Source: an uncultured Actinomycetes bacterium (GTDB lineage: Bacteria; Actinomycetota; Actinomycetes; S36-B12; UBA10799). From it: 64,000 nucleotides of DNA. The stretch spans positions 1-64,000 of the forward strand of contig CAMPEQ010000011.1 of NCBI GenBank assembly GCA_946803585.1, given 5' to 3'. Within the stretch, counting starts at the first letter, position 1. Every line of letters starts with the position of its first letter. Made by a program: the position numbers and the translations under genes. The notes under the pieces were generated by a model. That model searched no databases and was not told the DNA's origin. It saw nothing but the letters and a program-made list of their open reading frames with translations. Shown here in pieces: positions 27,081 to 39,748 of this stretch.

Positions 27081-27668
27081 ATGGTAAATCTCACGCGTAT
27101 CTACACGCGTACAGGTGACGATGGCACAACAGCACTAGGTGATTTCTCGCGGACCACGAAGACGGACCCGCGTTTGGTTGCCTACGCCGATGTCGACGAA
27201 GCGAATTCCGCTTTGGGCGTGGCGGTCACGATGGGCGAGCTGGACTCTGAGATCTCGCAAGTGCTGGTCAGGATTCAGCACGACATGTTTGATGTTGGCG
27301 CTGATCTCTGCACTCCGCTGCCAGCAGCGGACGCGCCCCCCGCACAGATCCCAGCACTGCGAGTTGAGCCTGCCTATATCGACCGGCTCGAGGCGCTGTG
27401 CGATCAGTTCAATAGCGAACTAGAGCCACTTCGCAGCTTTGTCATACCTGGCGGCACGACGGGCTCAGCTCTACTGCACGTCGCAAGGACGGTTACGAGG
27501 CGAGCAGAAAGGTCGGCCTGGACAGCCCTTCAGACATATCCGGACTCGGTCAGCGCTCTGCCCGCGAAGTACCTCAACCGGCTCTCAGATTTGCTCTTCA
27601 TCCTCGGACGCGTTGCGAACCAAGATGTCGGTGATGTCCTTTGGGTACCTGGAGCTAACCGTGATTAG
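27081..27668 (+). CDS. Cob(I)alamin adenosyltransferase, PduO type
   Basis: Transfers adenosine from ATP to cob(I)alamin to make adenosylcobalamin. The 195-residue protein begins TRIYTRTGDDGTTALGDFSR, the ATP-binding N-terminus of the PduO family, has VAYADVDEANSALG, FVIPGGTTGSALLHVARTVTRRAER and LPAKYLNRLSDLLFILGR. It can supply the mutase encoded 2.2 kb away. In M. tuberculosis the homologue (Rv1314c) sits at the same place beside murA. It converges on atpC with a 3-bp gap. Confidence 0.94.
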   Translation: MVNLTRIYTRTGDDGTTALGDFSRTTKTDPRLVAYADVDEANSALGVAVTMGELDSEISQVLVRIQHDMFDVGADLCTPLPAADAPPAQIPALRVEPAYIDRLEALCDQFNSELEPLRSFVIPGGTTGSALLHVARTVTRRAERSAWTALQTYPDSVSALPAKYLNRLSDLLFILGRVANQDVGDVLWVPGANRD

Positions 27669-27671
27669 CTT

Positions 27672-28058
27672 CTAAAGTTTGGCGACCTTGATTCGGGTCT
27701 CAGCGCGAGCGAGGGCCGCAACCTTACCGTCGCTATCCTCGCTGGCCTTGGCTTCTTCGAGCAGCGCCTCCGCCTGCTGGAGGTCGATCTCTTCAGCGAG
27801 CTCGGCTGACTCCGCGAGGATGATGACTTTGCCACCGTCGACCACTGCGAATCCGGTGTGGACCGCGGCGTGTAGGTCACCTGCATCGTCTGGTTGACGA
27901 ATAAGAACTGGTCCGTCTTTGAGCATCGCGAGCATCGGTGAGTGCCCCGGCATTACGCCGACTTCACCGTCATAGGTCTCAAATGACACCAGGGTCGCCT
28001 CGCCGGTCCAGACTTCTCGGTCTGTCGCGACGAGGTGAACCTCGTATGGATCAGCCAT
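27672..28058 (-). CDS. atpC: ATP synthase F1 subunit epsilon
   Basis: A 128-residue subunit. The N-terminal beta sandwich has VHLVATDREVWTGEATLVSFETYDGEVGVMPGHSPMLA, the hallmark GEVGVMPGHSP loop, and the C-terminal helix region is EEIDLQQAEALLEEAKAS. ATG 28058 is chosen because the family begins at this point. Last gene of the atp operon, following atpD by 2 bp. Confidence 0.95.
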   Translation of the reverse strand: MADPYEVHLVATDREVWTGEATLVSFETYDGEVGVMPGHSPMLAMLKDGPVLIRQPDDAGDLHAAVHTGFAVVDGGKVIILAESAELAEEIDLQQAEALLEEAKASEDSDGKVAALARAETRIKVAKL

Positions 28059-28060
28059 GA

Positions 28061-29527
<1,467 letters not shown>

Positions 29528-29530
29528 CTA

Positions 29531-30460
29531 TTAAGAGGACGCCAGCGCGTCGGCCCCGCCGACGATTTCGCTGATTTCCTGTGTGATCTCGGCCTGGCGG
29601 GCCTGGTTGGCTTGGCGGGTATAGCGACGAATCAGGTCTTCTGCGTTATCTGTTGCCGACTTCATTGCCCGCTGACGAGCAGCATGCTCACTGGCGGCCG
29701 ACTGAAGTAGCGATACGTGAACAAGGTGTTCGACGAATCGTGGGAGCAAGTTGTCGAGGGTTGCCTCAGCATCTGGCTCAAAGTCGTAGAGCGGCCAAAC
29801 CGCCTTGCCGCCCTTGTCTTCAGCTCCGTGGATACCCGCACCTTCGGTGGTGTCAACTACTTCATCGACGACCTCTAGCGGCACGACGCGAATCACGCGA
29901 GCCTCTTGCGTTACCCGGTTGACGAAGTGGGTGTAGACAATGTGAATCTCGTCTACACCTTCTGGTCCGTCTAAGAGGAAGTCCTTGAGGAGACGTGCAG
30001 CGATCTCCTTAGCGTCCTTGTACTTCGGGCTATCACTGAAGCCAGTCCACGAGTCGGCCACTGGGCGCTCGCGGAACTTGAAGAACCCAGCACCCTTACG
30101 ACCAACGACATACCAGACAGGCTCAAGGTCGCGTTCCCGCAAACGAGTAGCGAGACGTTCGGCTTCCTTGATTGCGTTAGACGAGTACGCACCTGCGAGT
30201 CCACGGTCGGCCGTGATGAGCAGGATAGCCGCGCGCTTGGGATTGTCTACCTCGTTAAGAAGTGGATGATTAATCTTGGCGTGCGATGCTGCGAGCGTCA
30301 ACGCATCGTAGAGGGCACGTGCGTAAGGCTGGTTGGCCCGAACTGCGGCCTGCGCCTTTACGATCCTTGAAGATGCGATGAGTTCCATGGCGCGCGTGAT
30401 CTTCTTCGTGGACTGTGTGTCCTTGATCTGCTGGCGGAAAATCCGCTGCTGTGCACCCAT
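29531..30460 (-). CDS. atpG: ATP synthase F1 subunit gamma
   Basis: The rotor shaft, 309 residues. The N-terminal helix is QRIFRQQIKDTQSTKKITRAMELIA and the C-terminal helix SEHAARQRAMKSATDNAEDLI ends near residue 285; both are diagnostic. An actinobacterial insert (VDTTEGAGIHGAEDKGGKAVW, about residues 195-220) lies in the globular part; mycobacteria also carry a gamma loop, which there is linked to limiting ATP hydrolysis. Lies between atpA and atpD. Confidence 0.95.
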   Translation of the reverse strand: MGAQQRIFRQQIKDTQSTKKITRAMELIASSRIVKAQAAVRANQPYARALYDALTLAASHAKINHPLLNEVDNPKRAAILLITADRGLAGAYSSNAIKEAERLATRLRERDLEPVWYVVGRKGAGFFKFRERPVADSWTGFSDSPKYKDAKEIAARLLKDFLLDGPEGVDEIHIVYTHFVNRVTQEARVIRVVPLEVVDEVVDTTEGAGIHGAEDKGGKAVWPLYDFEPDAEATLDNLLPRFVEHLVHVSLLQSAASEHAARQRAMKSATDNAEDLIRRYTRQANQARQAEITQEISEIVGGADALASS

Positions 30461-30489
30461 TCGGTTTCCTTAGTCCTAGTCGTCCGCTA

Positions 30490-32124
30490 CTACTTGCGAA
30501 CCTTGCGAGTGACCTTGCCGTGCTCGATCTCGTCCTCAGACAATGCCTCGGCCTCAGCCTCGGTTCCGAGCAGGCTGCCGTCATTCGTGACGAACTGCTT
30601 CTTGAAGTTAGTGATTCCGGTGTTGAGCAGCGTGACGGAATCGTCGGATAGCTCTCGCGTCTCGCGAATCGTGTCCATCACATCGGACATATCGCGATCC
30701 ATGTAGGAGAGGAACTCCTTCTCGAAGCGCTTAACGTCTTCTAGCGGCACGTCGTCGAGGCCGCCGGAAGTACCCGACCACACTGCGACAACCTCGCGCT
30801 CCATGGAGAACGGTTCGTACTGCGGCTGCTTGAGGAGTTCCACGAGCCGGGCCCCACGTTCAAGGGCAGCCTTGGAAGCCTTATCGAGATCCGATCCGAA
30901 TGCTGCGAACGCTTCTAGCTCTCGGTACTGAGCCAAGTCGAGTCGCAGCGAACCAGCGACCTTACGCATCGCCTTCGGCTGAGCGGCGCCGCCGACACGG
31001 GAGACCGAGATACCAACGTTGATCGCTGGTCGGACACCCGAGTTGAAGAGGTCGGTCTCCAAGAAGCACTGTCCGTCGGTGATCGAGATGACGTTGGTGG
31101 GAATGTAAGCCGAGACGTCGTTTGCCTTGGTCTCGATGATCGGAAGTCCGGTCATCGAACCGCCGCCCATCTCCTCAGACAGACGGGCACAACGCTCAAG
31201 TAGCCGTGAGTGCAAGTAGAAGACGTCACCTGGGTAGGCCTCACGACCTGGTGGGCGACGGAGAAGTAGCGAAACTGCGCGGTACGCCTCAGCTTGCTTC
31301 GAGAGATCATCGAAGACGATGAGGACTGATTCGCCCTGGTACATCCAGTGCTGACCAAGCGCTGATCCCGTGTAGGGCGCGAGGTACTTGAAACCTGGGT
31401 TGTCAGAAGCAGGTGCGGCAACGATGGTCGTGTAGTCCAGAGCACCGTTGGCTTCAAGCGCTCCGCGAACGGCTGCGATCGTCGAACCCTTCTGCCCGAT
31501 GGCCACGTAGATGCACTTGACCTTCTTGGACGGGTCGCCTGACTCCCAACCCTCTTTCTGGTTGAGAATCGTGTCTAGCGCAAGTGCCGTCTTTCCGGTC
31601 TGGCGGTCACCGATGATCAGCTGACGCTGGCCGCGACCGATTGCTGTCATGGCATCAACTGCCTTTAGCCCGGTGAGCAGCGGCTGGGTGACTGGTTGAC
31701 GCTCAACAACACTGGGCGCCTGCACTTCGAGGGCACGAGTTGCCTCGGCCTCGATGGCACCGAGACCGTCGATCGGAACTCCGAGAGGGTTGACGACACG
31801 GCCGAGGAAGCCATCGCCGACGGGAACCGAGAGAACTTCACCGGTACGTCGAACTTGCTGGCCCTCTTCGATGTGGGTTGGGTCTCCGAGGAGGACACAA
31901 CCAATCTCGCGAATATCGAGGTTAAGTGCGAGGCCGAGTAGTCCGCCTTCGAACTCCAGCAGCTCATTGGTCATCGCTGAATGCAGGCCCTCGACGCGAG
32001 CGATACCGTCGCCGACCTCTAGGACGCGACCAACTTCTTCGCGGGCATTCTCAGGCGAGAACTCTGCGACGTTCGCTTCGATTGCACCGCGGATGTCATC
32101 CGATGAGATGGTCAGCTCGGCCAT
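30490..32124 (-). CDS. atpA: ATP synthase F1 subunit alpha
   Basis: Non-catalytic nucleotide-binding subunit, 544 residues. It has Walker [16 protein letters not shown] near residue 170, [11 protein letters not shown], and [29 protein letters not shown] near residue 375. The C-terminal extension of about 30 residues ([18 protein letters not shown]) is typical of actinobacteria. ATG 32124 is preceded by a purine-rich AGAGAAGAGA. Confidence 0.96.
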   Translation of the reverse strand: MAELTISSDDIRGAIEANVAEFSPENAREEVGRVLEVGDGIARVEGLHSAMTNELLEFEGGLLGLALNLDIREIGCVLLGDPTHIEEGQQVRRTGEVLSVPVGDGFLGRVVNPLGVPIDGLGAIEAEATRALEVQAPSVVERQPVTQPLLTGLKAVDAMTAIGRGQRQLIIGDRQTGKTALALDTILNQKEGWESGDPSKKVKCIYVAIGQKGSTIAAVRGALEANGALDYTTIVAAPASDNPGFKYLAPYTGSALGQHWMYQGESVLIVFDDLSKQAEAYRAVSLLLRRPPGREAYPGDVFYLHSRLLERCARLSEEMGGGSMTGLPIIETKANDVSAYIPTNVISITDGQCFLETDLFNSGVRPAINVGISVSRVGGAAQPKAMRKVAGSLRLDLAQYRELEAFAAFGSDLDKASKAALERGARLVELLKQPQYEPFSMEREVVAVWSGTSGGLDDVPLEDVKRFEKEFLSYMDRDMSDVMDTIRETRELSDDSVTLLNTGITNFKKQFVTNDGSLLGTEAEAEALSEDEIEHGKVTRKVRK

Positions 32125-32187
32125 TATCTCTTCTCTTTCGTTCGTTGTCGAAACCCCGTATTGAGGCCTCGGGCAATCAGTGGTCTG

Positions 32188-33009
32188 TTAGCCCGCCAGC
32201 TTGCGGCGAGCTTGTTCTAGTTTGTTTGCGGCAGTTCCGTCGATGACTTCGTCCCCGACGCGAACCTCGATCCCGCCGATAACTGCCGGATCAATCTCGA
32301 CGTTGAGCTCAACAGAGCGCCCATGTAGCCGCGCCAACGCGGCAGACAGGCGTTCCGATTGCTGGTCAGTCAGTGGAACAGCGCTGCGCACATCGGCGAT
32401 GATTCGACCGCGACGTCCAGCAGCAAGTTCGGAAAGACGAGTGATCGCATCTTGGATACGTCGTCCGCGCAGGTGTCCTGCGACCTCTCCGACTAGCTCG
32501 ACTGTCTCATTGCAGGCTTTACCATCAAGGAGACTTCGAACAATTGCCGACTTTGCCTCCGGAGACGTCGCTGGGTTAGTCAGCGCCATCTGGAGTTCAG
32601 CATTGGCATCGATTGCCCGTCCGAAGCGGAAGAGCTCTTCCTCGACTCTGTCGATGTTTCCGTCGGACTCCGCGCTCATCAAGACAAGCGTGGCTCCAGC
32701 TTCTTCGACTGCATCGACCATGTCGCTCTCAGAGGACCAACGAGACTCTGCAATCTGGGTGAAGACCGTTGCAGTCAACTCCGAGACCTGCGCCGCGAAG
32801 AGTTGGTTGATGGTGGCGACTTTTCGATCGTCTGAGATCGAGGAGTCCGCCAACATCGCGCGCAGGGCTCGTTCCTTGGTCAGCACACCAACGATCGCGA
32901 ACAATCCACGACCCGCTTCGCCGAACTCCGCAGAGGAGGGAGACGCGTCATACCGTTCCGCAAGAGACTTCTGCAGTTTGGTACTCGATGTTCTGCTCGC
33001 ACCCAGCAT
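32188..33009 (-). CDS. atpH: ATP synthase F1 subunit delta
   Basis: Stator subunit, 273 residues, of the longer actinobacterial type. The N-terminal helical domain contains ERYDASPSSAEFGEAGRGLFAIV and the C-terminal part VPLTDQQSERLSAALARLHGR followed by EIDPAVIGGIEVRVGDEVIDGT. Unlike mycobacteria, where the delta subunit is fused to a b-type subunit, it is a separate gene here. Its ATG overlaps the atpF stop by one base. Confidence 0.94.
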   Translation of the reverse strand: MLGASRTSSTKLQKSLAERYDASPSSAEFGEAGRGLFAIVGVLTKERALRAMLADSSISDDRKVATINQLFAAQVSELTATVFTQIAESRWSSESDMVDAVEEAGATLVLMSAESDGNIDRVEEELFRFGRAIDANAELQMALTNPATSPEAKSAIVRSLLDGKACNETVELVGEVAGHLRGRRIQDAITRLSELAAGRRGRIIADVRSAVPLTDQQSERLSAALARLHGRSVELNVEIDPAVIGGIEVRVGDEVIDGTAANKLEQARRKLAG

Positions 33010-33563
33010 TAGGCAGTCCCAGTGCTCTCGGCAGCTGATTCCAGTTCACCGATGAAGCGGTCAACCACAGCCTGTGCCCGAGCATCGTCGGTCAGGACCT
33101 CACCAACGATTCGACCGGCGAGATCGGTTGCCATTGCTCCAACGTTGCGCTGAAGATCGGCTCCTGCCTTGTTCTTCTCCTGCTCGATTTGAGCTTGAGC
33201 AGATGCTGTGACCGCCGCGGCGGCCGCAACGGCTTCGGAACGTGCCTTCTCGATGATCTCGCCACGTTCGGCCTGGGCGGCTGCCCTGATCGTCGCGGCT
33301 TCTTCTCGAGCTTCGGCGAGTTGGTCTTGGTTGGCTTCAGCCATCCGCGCCGACTCTTCCTTGGCATCTTCCGCTGCCCGTAGACCGCTTTCAATGAGCT
33401 GCTCGCGCTCAGCAAGTGCGGTACGGATCTTGGGCAGCAACAGCTTCCCTAAGACGCCGAACACAATCAAGAATGCGACTGTGCCGATAATAAATTCACC
33501 GAGCGGGACGGCTAGAACGTTGAACTCTTCTACGCCCTCGGTTGCAGCTATGAGGCTGGTCAT
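33009..33563 (-). CDS. atpF: ATP synthase Fo subunit b
   Basis: Peripheral stalk, 184 residues: one membrane helix (about residues 20-45, FIIGTVAFLIVFGVLG) and a long charged coiled coil rich in Ala, Glu and Arg with AEREQLIESGLRAAEDAKEE, followed by a dimerising C-terminus. Only one b gene is present, so the stalk is probably a homodimer. Overlaps atpH by one base. Confidence 0.94.
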   Translation of the reverse strand: MTSLIAATEGVEEFNVLAVPLGEFIIGTVAFLIVFGVLGKLLLPKIRTALAEREQLIESGLRAAEDAKEESARMAEANQDQLAEAREEAATIRAAAQAERGEIIEKARSEAVAAAAAVTASAQAQIEQEKNKAGADLQRNVGAMATDLAGRIVGEVLTDDARAQAVVDRFIGELESAAESTGTA

Positions 33564-33601
33564 TGTTTTCCTCCCCTCAAGGAGTCAGCAGGGTCGGCGG
33601 T

Positions 33602-34725
<1,124 letters not shown>

Positions 34726-34743
34726 GGGTCACCTCGGTGCTGG

Positions 34744-35010
34744 TCATTGCTGTCCCTTGCTCGAGTACTGGTCGGATTTCCGTATTTCGTTCGTCTCGTG
34801 ATTGAGCCGAGCGAGTACGAGGTACAAACTAGCGGCAATACCAAAGAGGACGCCACCCGCGATGAAAAGTGCCTGGTGTCCGAGCCAAAGACTCAGTAAC
34901 CAACCGACCGCTCCGTAGACAATCATCCCGGCAACTAGCCGTCCGGTAATCATCCAAGCGGTCTCATTGGGACTCACCAACTTGCTATTGGCGGCGTCCC
35001 GTTTCTCCAT
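34744..35010 (-). CDS. AtpZ/AtpI-family membrane protein
   Basis: An 88-residue protein with two membrane helices (MITGRLVAGMIVYGAVGWLL and FIAGGVLFGIAASLYLVLA) and polar ends, fitting the small AtpZ/AtpI family found upstream of atpB, proposed to help c-ring assembly or Mg transport. ATG 35010 was chosen because the upstream in-frame stretch lacks family character. 18 bp before atpB. Confidence 0.75.
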   Translation of the reverse strand: MEKRDAANSKLVSPNETAWMITGRLVAGMIVYGAVGWLLSLWLGHQALFIAGGVLFGIAASLYLVLARLNHETNEIRKSDQYSSKGQQ

Positions 35011-35098
35011 CGCGATGAACCTAGCAGTCCGAGATATCGACTGCACGTCTAGGCACGCATCCGGTGGAAATGATTCAGATTTTCTCAAGGTGCGGGCG

Positions 35099-35683
35099 CT
35101 AGTTTCCCTGCCCTGGACCCGACCCGGGCTCCACGTACAACACCTTGGTACGCATCATCGCGTAGGCCATAGCGCCGGTCCAGACGAAGGCACAGACCAC
35201 CACTGTGATGGCAAAAGCCTTGGGGTTGAAGAACGTTGCATCGCGCAGAAACAGCAGCAGCAGGAACATGATGGCCATCTGTCCGACGTAGACCAGCATC
35301 GCCATATTCATTGCAACCATTGGGTTATTGCGGAGAACTCGCGCGACGATGTACTGGCCGCCACCAAAGAACCCGGTGACCACGACGGTCCCGAGAACAC
35401 CGGCTATCAGGCCCTTCGAACCAAGCAAGATCGTTGAAATGACGGTGACGATTAGCCCTGCCGAGATCACCCACAGCATCGGAATCTTCAACATCCGAGC
35501 GTCGGCCGCGGCCGCAGTAAAGGGTTCTGGACCTTGCTTGTCAGATGACGTGCCTGGGGCATCAGTTGACGGGTCGACATCCGGGTGATCGTTGCTCACG
35601 GCGCTGCTTTCTGGAGAACCCTCTCCGAGCTCATTGTCATTGGCGTCCGACGCTAACACGACGCGACCAAGACATTGACCCAT
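35099..35683 (-). CDS. ATP synthase I-like membrane protein (Rv1303 position)
   Basis: A 194-residue protein with an acidic disordered N-terminus of about 65 residues and four membrane helices, including MLWVISAGLIVTVISTILL and MNMAMLVYVGQMAIMFLLLL. It is placed between wecA and the atp genes, where mycobacteria have Rv1303 and other bacteria atpI. Likely an accessory protein for the Fo sector. ATG 35683 has no ribosome site, so the start is uncertain. Confidence 0.75.
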   Translation of the reverse strand: MGQCLGRVVLASDANDNELGEGSPESSAVSNDHPDVDPSTDAPGTSSDKQGPEPFTAAAADARMLKIPMLWVISAGLIVTVISTILLGSKGLIAGVLGTVVVTGFFGGGQYIVARVLRNNPMVAMNMAMLVYVGQMAIMFLLLLFLRDATFFNPKAFAITVVVCAFVWTGAMAYAMMRTKVLYVEPGSGPGQGN

Positions 35684-35714
35684 CTGGGCGAACGCGCCGG
35701 AGGTTGCCCGAGCT

Positions 35715-36812
35715 TTAGGCCATCAAAGTGGGATCCGTTCGGCCTGGCCAAATGACGAGAGCCGCGAGGATGATGACACCAACCCCAAAGAAGATTCCGG
35801 TAACCGTCAGGGGCACAAAGGCCAGCGATACCGCAGTGAAGGCAATCAGAGCCGTCCAAGCGTGCATCAAGCCAACCGCGCGACGCTGCGAGTGTCCTAG
35901 CTCCAACAGGCGGTGATGGAGGTGCTGCTTGTCGGGTGCGAACGGGCTGCGCCGCGCCCGAGTCCGACGTACGACCGCGAGCGCGACATCTAGCAGCGGC
36001 ACGGCGATTACAGCGGCTGGTAGCAACAGGGGCAGCAGCGTGGGCAACAGCACCGTATCTGTTAACGAGCTCGGGTCAACCCGGCCAGTCAACGTGATCA
36101 TTGAAGAGGCCAGTAATAGGCCGATGAGCATCGAACCGGTGTCGCCCATGAATATCCGCGCGGGGTTGATGTTGTGCGGTAGGAAGCCCAGACACATCCC
36201 TGCGAGTAACGCACAGATCAAAGCAGCCAAGGTCGCTCGATCTATCTGATTCGACACACTCAACAGATAGGAATAGGCGAAGAGGGCAAGGGCAGCGATT
36301 CCGACGATCCCGGCGGCCAAGCCATCTAGCCCATCGACGAAGTTCACCGCATTTACGGTGAGAACGACGATCAAGACCGTGAGCAATACGCTCGTCAGCG
36401 GGTCCAGCAACAGGGTTCCGGCGATCGGCAACCAGAGCACCTGTATGCCCAGGAGCGCCATCGAGCCCGCGGCCAAGACCTGGCCGACAAACTTCGTCGG
36501 GGCATCCAACCCCCACCGATCATCAGCTAGCCCCAGGATCACGATGATCGTTGCTCCCGTTAGCAGAGCAAGTGGTTGACCGTCACCGTCGAAGACCGCG
36601 CGCATGACCGGGAGTTGGCTTGCCACGAGCATTCCGCCGAGCAACCCAGCGAACATCGCGAGCCCGCCCCACCGCGGTGTTGGTTCGTCGTGCACATCGC
36701 GATCGCGGACCTCCGCCATCGCACCAAACCGAATAGCTAAGCGGCGAGCAACCGGTGTCATCAAATATGTGATGGCCCCGGCAACGAGCATGCAGAGTAA
36801 GTACTCCCGCAT
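35715..36812 (-). CDS. wecA: Polyprenyl-phosphate GlcNAc-1-phosphate transferase (WecA/Rfe family)
   Basis: A multi-span enzyme of 365 residues that starts a lipid-linked glycan, in actinobacteria the decaprenyl-P-P-GlcNAc linkage unit of the wall. Motifs of the MraY/WecA superfamily are present: [13 protein letters not shown] near residue 45, [13 protein letters not shown] near residue 100, [15 protein letters not shown] near residue 155, [16 protein letters not shown] near residue 215, and the [15 protein letters not shown] loop near residue 305. ATG 36812 has GGAGG eight bases upstream. Lies next to the ATP synthase accessory gene, as rfe does in M. tuberculosis. Confidence 0.92.
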   Translation of the reverse strand: MREYLLCMLVAGAITYLMTPVARRLAIRFGAMAEVRDRDVHDEPTPRWGGLAMFAGLLGGMLVASQLPVMRAVFDGDGQPLALLTGATIIVILGLADDRWGLDAPTKFVGQVLAAGSMALLGIQVLWLPIAGTLLLDPLTSVLLTVLIVVLTVNAVNFVDGLDGLAAGIVGIAALALFAYSYLLSVSNQIDRATLAALICALLAGMCLGFLPHNINPARIFMGDTGSMLIGLLLASSMITLTGRVDPSSLTDTVLLPTLLPLLLPAAVIAVPLLDVALAVVRRTRARRSPFAPDKQHLHHRLLELGHSQRRAVGLMHAWTALIAFTAVSLAFVPLTVTGIFFGVGVIILAALVIWPGRTDPTLMA

Positions 36813-36865
36813 CCTTGTCACCTCCTACTCGCCTCGCCTCACTTCGGCTGCGAGGAAGATACCGC

Positions 36866-38128
36866 CTAAGGGCGAGCGTAGGCGGGGAAGCGCTCCACAA
36901 GCGCGGTTACACCTGCACGGATGTTCTCGGGCGTGTCGGATCCGGTCACAGCTCGCGCGATGAGCGAGCCGATCTCCTTCATCTGATCCTCGGTCATACC
37001 TTGTGTCGTCACCGCTGGGGTACCCACCCGGATACCTGAGGCGATACTCGGCGGCTGCGGATCGTACGGAATCGCGTTCTTGTTCAACACGATCTCGACC
37101 GCATCGCAGCGCTCTTCAGCCTCGGCGCCGGTAACTCCTAGGCCTTGGAGATCGAGAAGAGCGAGGTGCGTGTCGGTGCCGCCGGTAACCGGGCGCATGC
37201 CGTTGGCAGCCAAGGACTCGGTCAGCACCTTGGCGTTACTGATGACCTGCCGAGCGTACTGCTGGTACTCGGGAGTCGAGGCCTCCTGCAGGGCGACAGC
37301 CTTCGCTGCGACCGAGTGCATGAGTGGACCGCCCTGCATCATCGGGAACACGGCCTTGTCGATGGCGGCCTTGTGCTCCTCTTTACATAGGATCATCCCG
37401 CCGCGCGGGCCACGCAGCACCTTGTGCGTCGTGAACGTGACGACGTCGGCGTATGGCACCGGACTAGGAATAGCCTTACCTGCGACCAATCCAATGAAGT
37501 GCGCAGCATCCACCATCAGAATTGCGCCGACCTCGTCTGCAATCTCGCGGAAGGCGGCGAAGTCGATGAGACGAGGAATCGCTGATCCTCCGCAGATAAT
37601 CATCTTGGGACGGTGCTCGCGAGCGAGCTCACGCACCTGGTCGTAGTCGATATCCTCGGTGTCTTGGCTGACGCCGTAGTGAACTGCGTTGAACCACTTA
37701 CCTGAGAAGGAGACCTTGGTGCCGTGGGTTAGGTGGCCACCGTGGGGCAAACTCATCGCGAGCACAGTGTCGCCCGGCTTCAGGAAGGCGCCATAGACCG
37801 CAATGTTCGCGTTCGCGCCGGTGTGCGGCTGGAGGTTGGCGTGCCCGGCTCCAAAGAGCGCCTTAGCCCGCTCGATTCCGAGCACCTCGGCCTTGTCCAC
37901 CTCGACGCAACCGCCGTAGTAGCGCCGACCCGGATATCCCTCCGCATACTTGTTGCTCAGAACGGAGCCGAGGGCGGCAAGAACCGCTGGGCTCGTCATG
38001 TTCTCGCTAGCGATCAGCTGTAGACCGGAACGGGTCCGGTCAAGCTCAGCGAGCAGAATTTCAGCAATTTGTGGGTCTTCGGACTGCAAAGCGGCAAAGT
38101 CGGAACCCCAGAACGGCACGTCGGTCAT
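36866..38128 (-). CDS. glyA: Serine hydroxymethyltransferase
   Basis: Interconverts serine and glycine with tetrahydrofolate and supplies one-carbon units. The 420-residue PLP enzyme has [34 protein letters not shown], and the PLP lysine in [16 protein letters not shown] near residue 230. It is inserted between wecA and sua5 relative to the mycobacterial order. ATG 38128 has no ribosome site; TAGACT lies seven bases upstream. Confidence 0.96.
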   Translation of the reverse strand: MTDVPFWGSDFAALQSEDPQIAEILLAELDRTRSGLQLIASENMTSPAVLAALGSVLSNKYAEGYPGRRYYGGCVEVDKAEVLGIERAKALFGAGHANLQPHTGANANIAVYGAFLKPGDTVLAMSLPHGGHLTHGTKVSFSGKWFNAVHYGVSQDTEDIDYDQVRELAREHRPKMIICGGSAIPRLIDFAAFREIADEVGAILMVDAAHFIGLVAGKAIPSPVPYADVVTFTTHKVLRGPRGGMILCKEEHKAAIDKAVFPMMQGGPLMHSVAAKAVALQEASTPEYQQYARQVISNAKVLTESLAANGMRPVTGGTDTHLALLDLQGLGVTGAEAEERCDAVEIVLNKNAIPYDPQPPSIASGIRVGTPAVTTQGMTEDQMKEIGSLIARAVTGSDTPENIRAGVTALVERFPAYARP

Positions 38129-38135
38129 GGTGACA

Positions 38136-38141
38136 AGTCTA
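38136..38141 (-). promoter_or_regulatory. Candidate -10 element for leaderless glyA
   Basis: TAGACT on the minus strand, seven bases before ATG 38128, in the 33-bp divergent gap to sua5. Confidence 0.45.
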
Positions 38142-38161
38142 CGTCTGGCGACAATCAACTT

Positions 38162-38881
38162 GTGATCCGACGCTTCGACGTACGAGATGTTGCCGAACTT
38201 GAACGCGGTTTGACCGCCGCGGCCGCCGCCGCTAGACGTGGCGAGGTGGTCGTCGTCCCGACCGAATCGTCCTATGGGATTGCCACCGACGCCTTCTCAA
38301 TCGACGGGGTCACCCGACTTCGGGAGCTGAAGAACCGGGGCTCCGATTTGCCGATACCAGTGATGGTCGGTGCCACGATGACCATCGATGGAATCGTCTC
38401 CGGTATCAGCCAGGCGGCCCGATCACTAGCCGCCGCCTTCTGGCCGGGACAACTCACCCTCGTGGGAATTTCCCAACCCACTCTGACCTGGGCGGTATGC
38501 GCAACCGACGACAACTCCCTCTCGGTTCGAATGCCCATCCACCCGGTGACGTGGCAGCTTGCCAAGCGGGTGGGCCCCCTAGCGCTCAGCGGGGCGAATA
38601 CTGCCGGGGCCGACCTGCCCACGACATGTGAGGAGGCGATCGAAACCTTCGATAACACCGTTGGTGTCTACTTGGATGCTGGCCCGCTGACGTCCTCAGC
38701 GGCATCAACCGTGGTTGACATCACGACCGATCCCCCGACTCTGCTACGCGCCGGCGCGATCTCCCTCGCTTCGCTGCGCGATGTCTGCCCCGACCTAGTA
38801 GATCCAGACGAGGTCAGACCCGACGAGCCGTCGTTACCCGCGGACGCCCAGCTAGATCCAGGTGATCCTGAACCTGCCTGA
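38162..38881 (+). CDS. Threonylcarbamoyl-AMP synthase (Sua5/YrdC family)
   Basis: Makes threonylcarbamoyl-AMP for the t6A37 modification of ANN-reading tRNAs. The 239-residue protein has [21 protein letters not shown] near residue 30, [14 protein letters not shown], and [26 protein letters not shown] near residue 120. The Lys/Arg and Ser residues of the YrdC pocket are kept. GTG 38162 is chosen because the family begins with RRFDV; no ribosome site is visible. In mycobacteria the gene follows prmC on the same strand; here it is inverted and its 3' end overlaps prmC by 68 bp. Confidence 0.88.
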   Translation: MIRRFDVRDVAELERGLTAAAAAARRGEVVVVPTESSYGIATDAFSIDGVTRLRELKNRGSDLPIPVMVGATMTIDGIVSGISQAARSLAAAFWPGQLTLVGISQPTLTWAVCATDDNSLSVRMPIHPVTWQLAKRVGPLALSGANTAGADLPTTCEEAIETFDNTVGVYLDAGPLTSSAASTVVDITTDPPTLLRAGAISLASLRDVCPDLVDPDEVRPDEPSLPADAQLDPGDPEPA

Positions 38882-39725
38882 AGGTCGACGACTTCTCAAG
38901 TAGTTCCGGTACCCCGAGCGGACCTCCGCCCACCCCTTGTTCATCCCCGTGTTCAATTAGCAGGTATCCATCAGGAACTAGCAGTTGCGCGGCTTGGGCG
39001 ATAACTCCCTTGACGACATCGAGTCCGTCGGCGCCGCCGTATAGCGCGATATCAGGATCGAAGTCACGGACCTCCTGATCGCGTGGAATCGCGGCGCTGG
39101 GAATATACGGCGGGTTGCATGTGAGCACATCAACACGGCCGACAAGTTCGGGAAGAACCTCCACCACATTGGTGGCATCTCCGTCGATCAACGTCATAGA
39201 CGAGCCCACGGAGCGGACTAAGTCGTCATATACCTGGACATTGCGCTGCGCCCACCCCAATGCCTGCGGCGATAGCTCAACGCCGTAAATCACGCTTTCT
39301 CGCGCCTCAGTCGCAATCGCAATCGGAATCGCGGCCGAGCCGGTGCACAAATCAACAATCGTCTGGCCGACATCGCGCACCGAGCCACGGCGACGCGCAA
39401 GTTCCTCGAGCGCTAGGTCCACGAGGGTCTCGGTTTCAGGTCGCGGAATGAACACCCCTGGGCCAACCGCGAGTGTGAGGTGACGGAACCACGCCTGGCC
39501 AATAATGTGTTGCAGCGGCTCACGCGCAGCACGTCGAGCAATCGTTGCATCGAATTGAGCCTGCTGAACGGGTAGGACGGTCGGGTCTGTCGCAAGGAAG
39601 CTGCGCGACTCGCCTAGGCAGTTCGCGAGCAGAATCTCAGCATCAACCCTTGGACTAGCAACCCCTGCTTCCTCAAGCTGCGCCTGAGCCCCAGCAAGCA
39701 GCGCTCGCGCGCGAGGAACTGTCAC
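38814..39725 (-). CDS. prmC: Peptide chain release factor N5-glutamine methyltransferase
   Basis: Methylates the GGQ glutamine of release factors. The 303-residue protein has the N-terminal helical RF-binding domain (residues ~1-80), the SAM motif TIVDLCTGSAAIPIAIAT, the acidic VELSPQALGWAQRN and the catalytic NPPYIP in VLTCNPPYIPSAAIP. GTG 39725 is chosen because it follows the prfA stop by 23 bp; an in-frame GTG at 39791 would overlap prfA. Its last 68 bp overlap the convergent sua5 gene. Confidence 0.93.
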   Translation of the reverse strand: MTVPRARALLAGAQAQLEEAGVASPRVDAEILLANCLGESRSFLATDPTVLPVQQAQFDATIARRAAREPLQHIIGQAWFRHLTLAVGPGVFIPRPETETLVDLALEELARRRGSVRDVGQTIVDLCTGSAAIPIAIATEARESVIYGVELSPQALGWAQRNVQVYDDLVRSVGSSMTLIDGDATNVVEVLPELVGRVDVLTCNPPYIPSAAIPRDQEVRDFDPDIALYGGADGLDVVKGVIAQAAQLLVPDGYLLIEHGDEQGVGGGPLGVPELLEKSSTFRQVQDHLDLAGRPRVTTARRV

Positions 39726-39748
39726 GGCTTTTCCGGTGCTCTGCTCGG

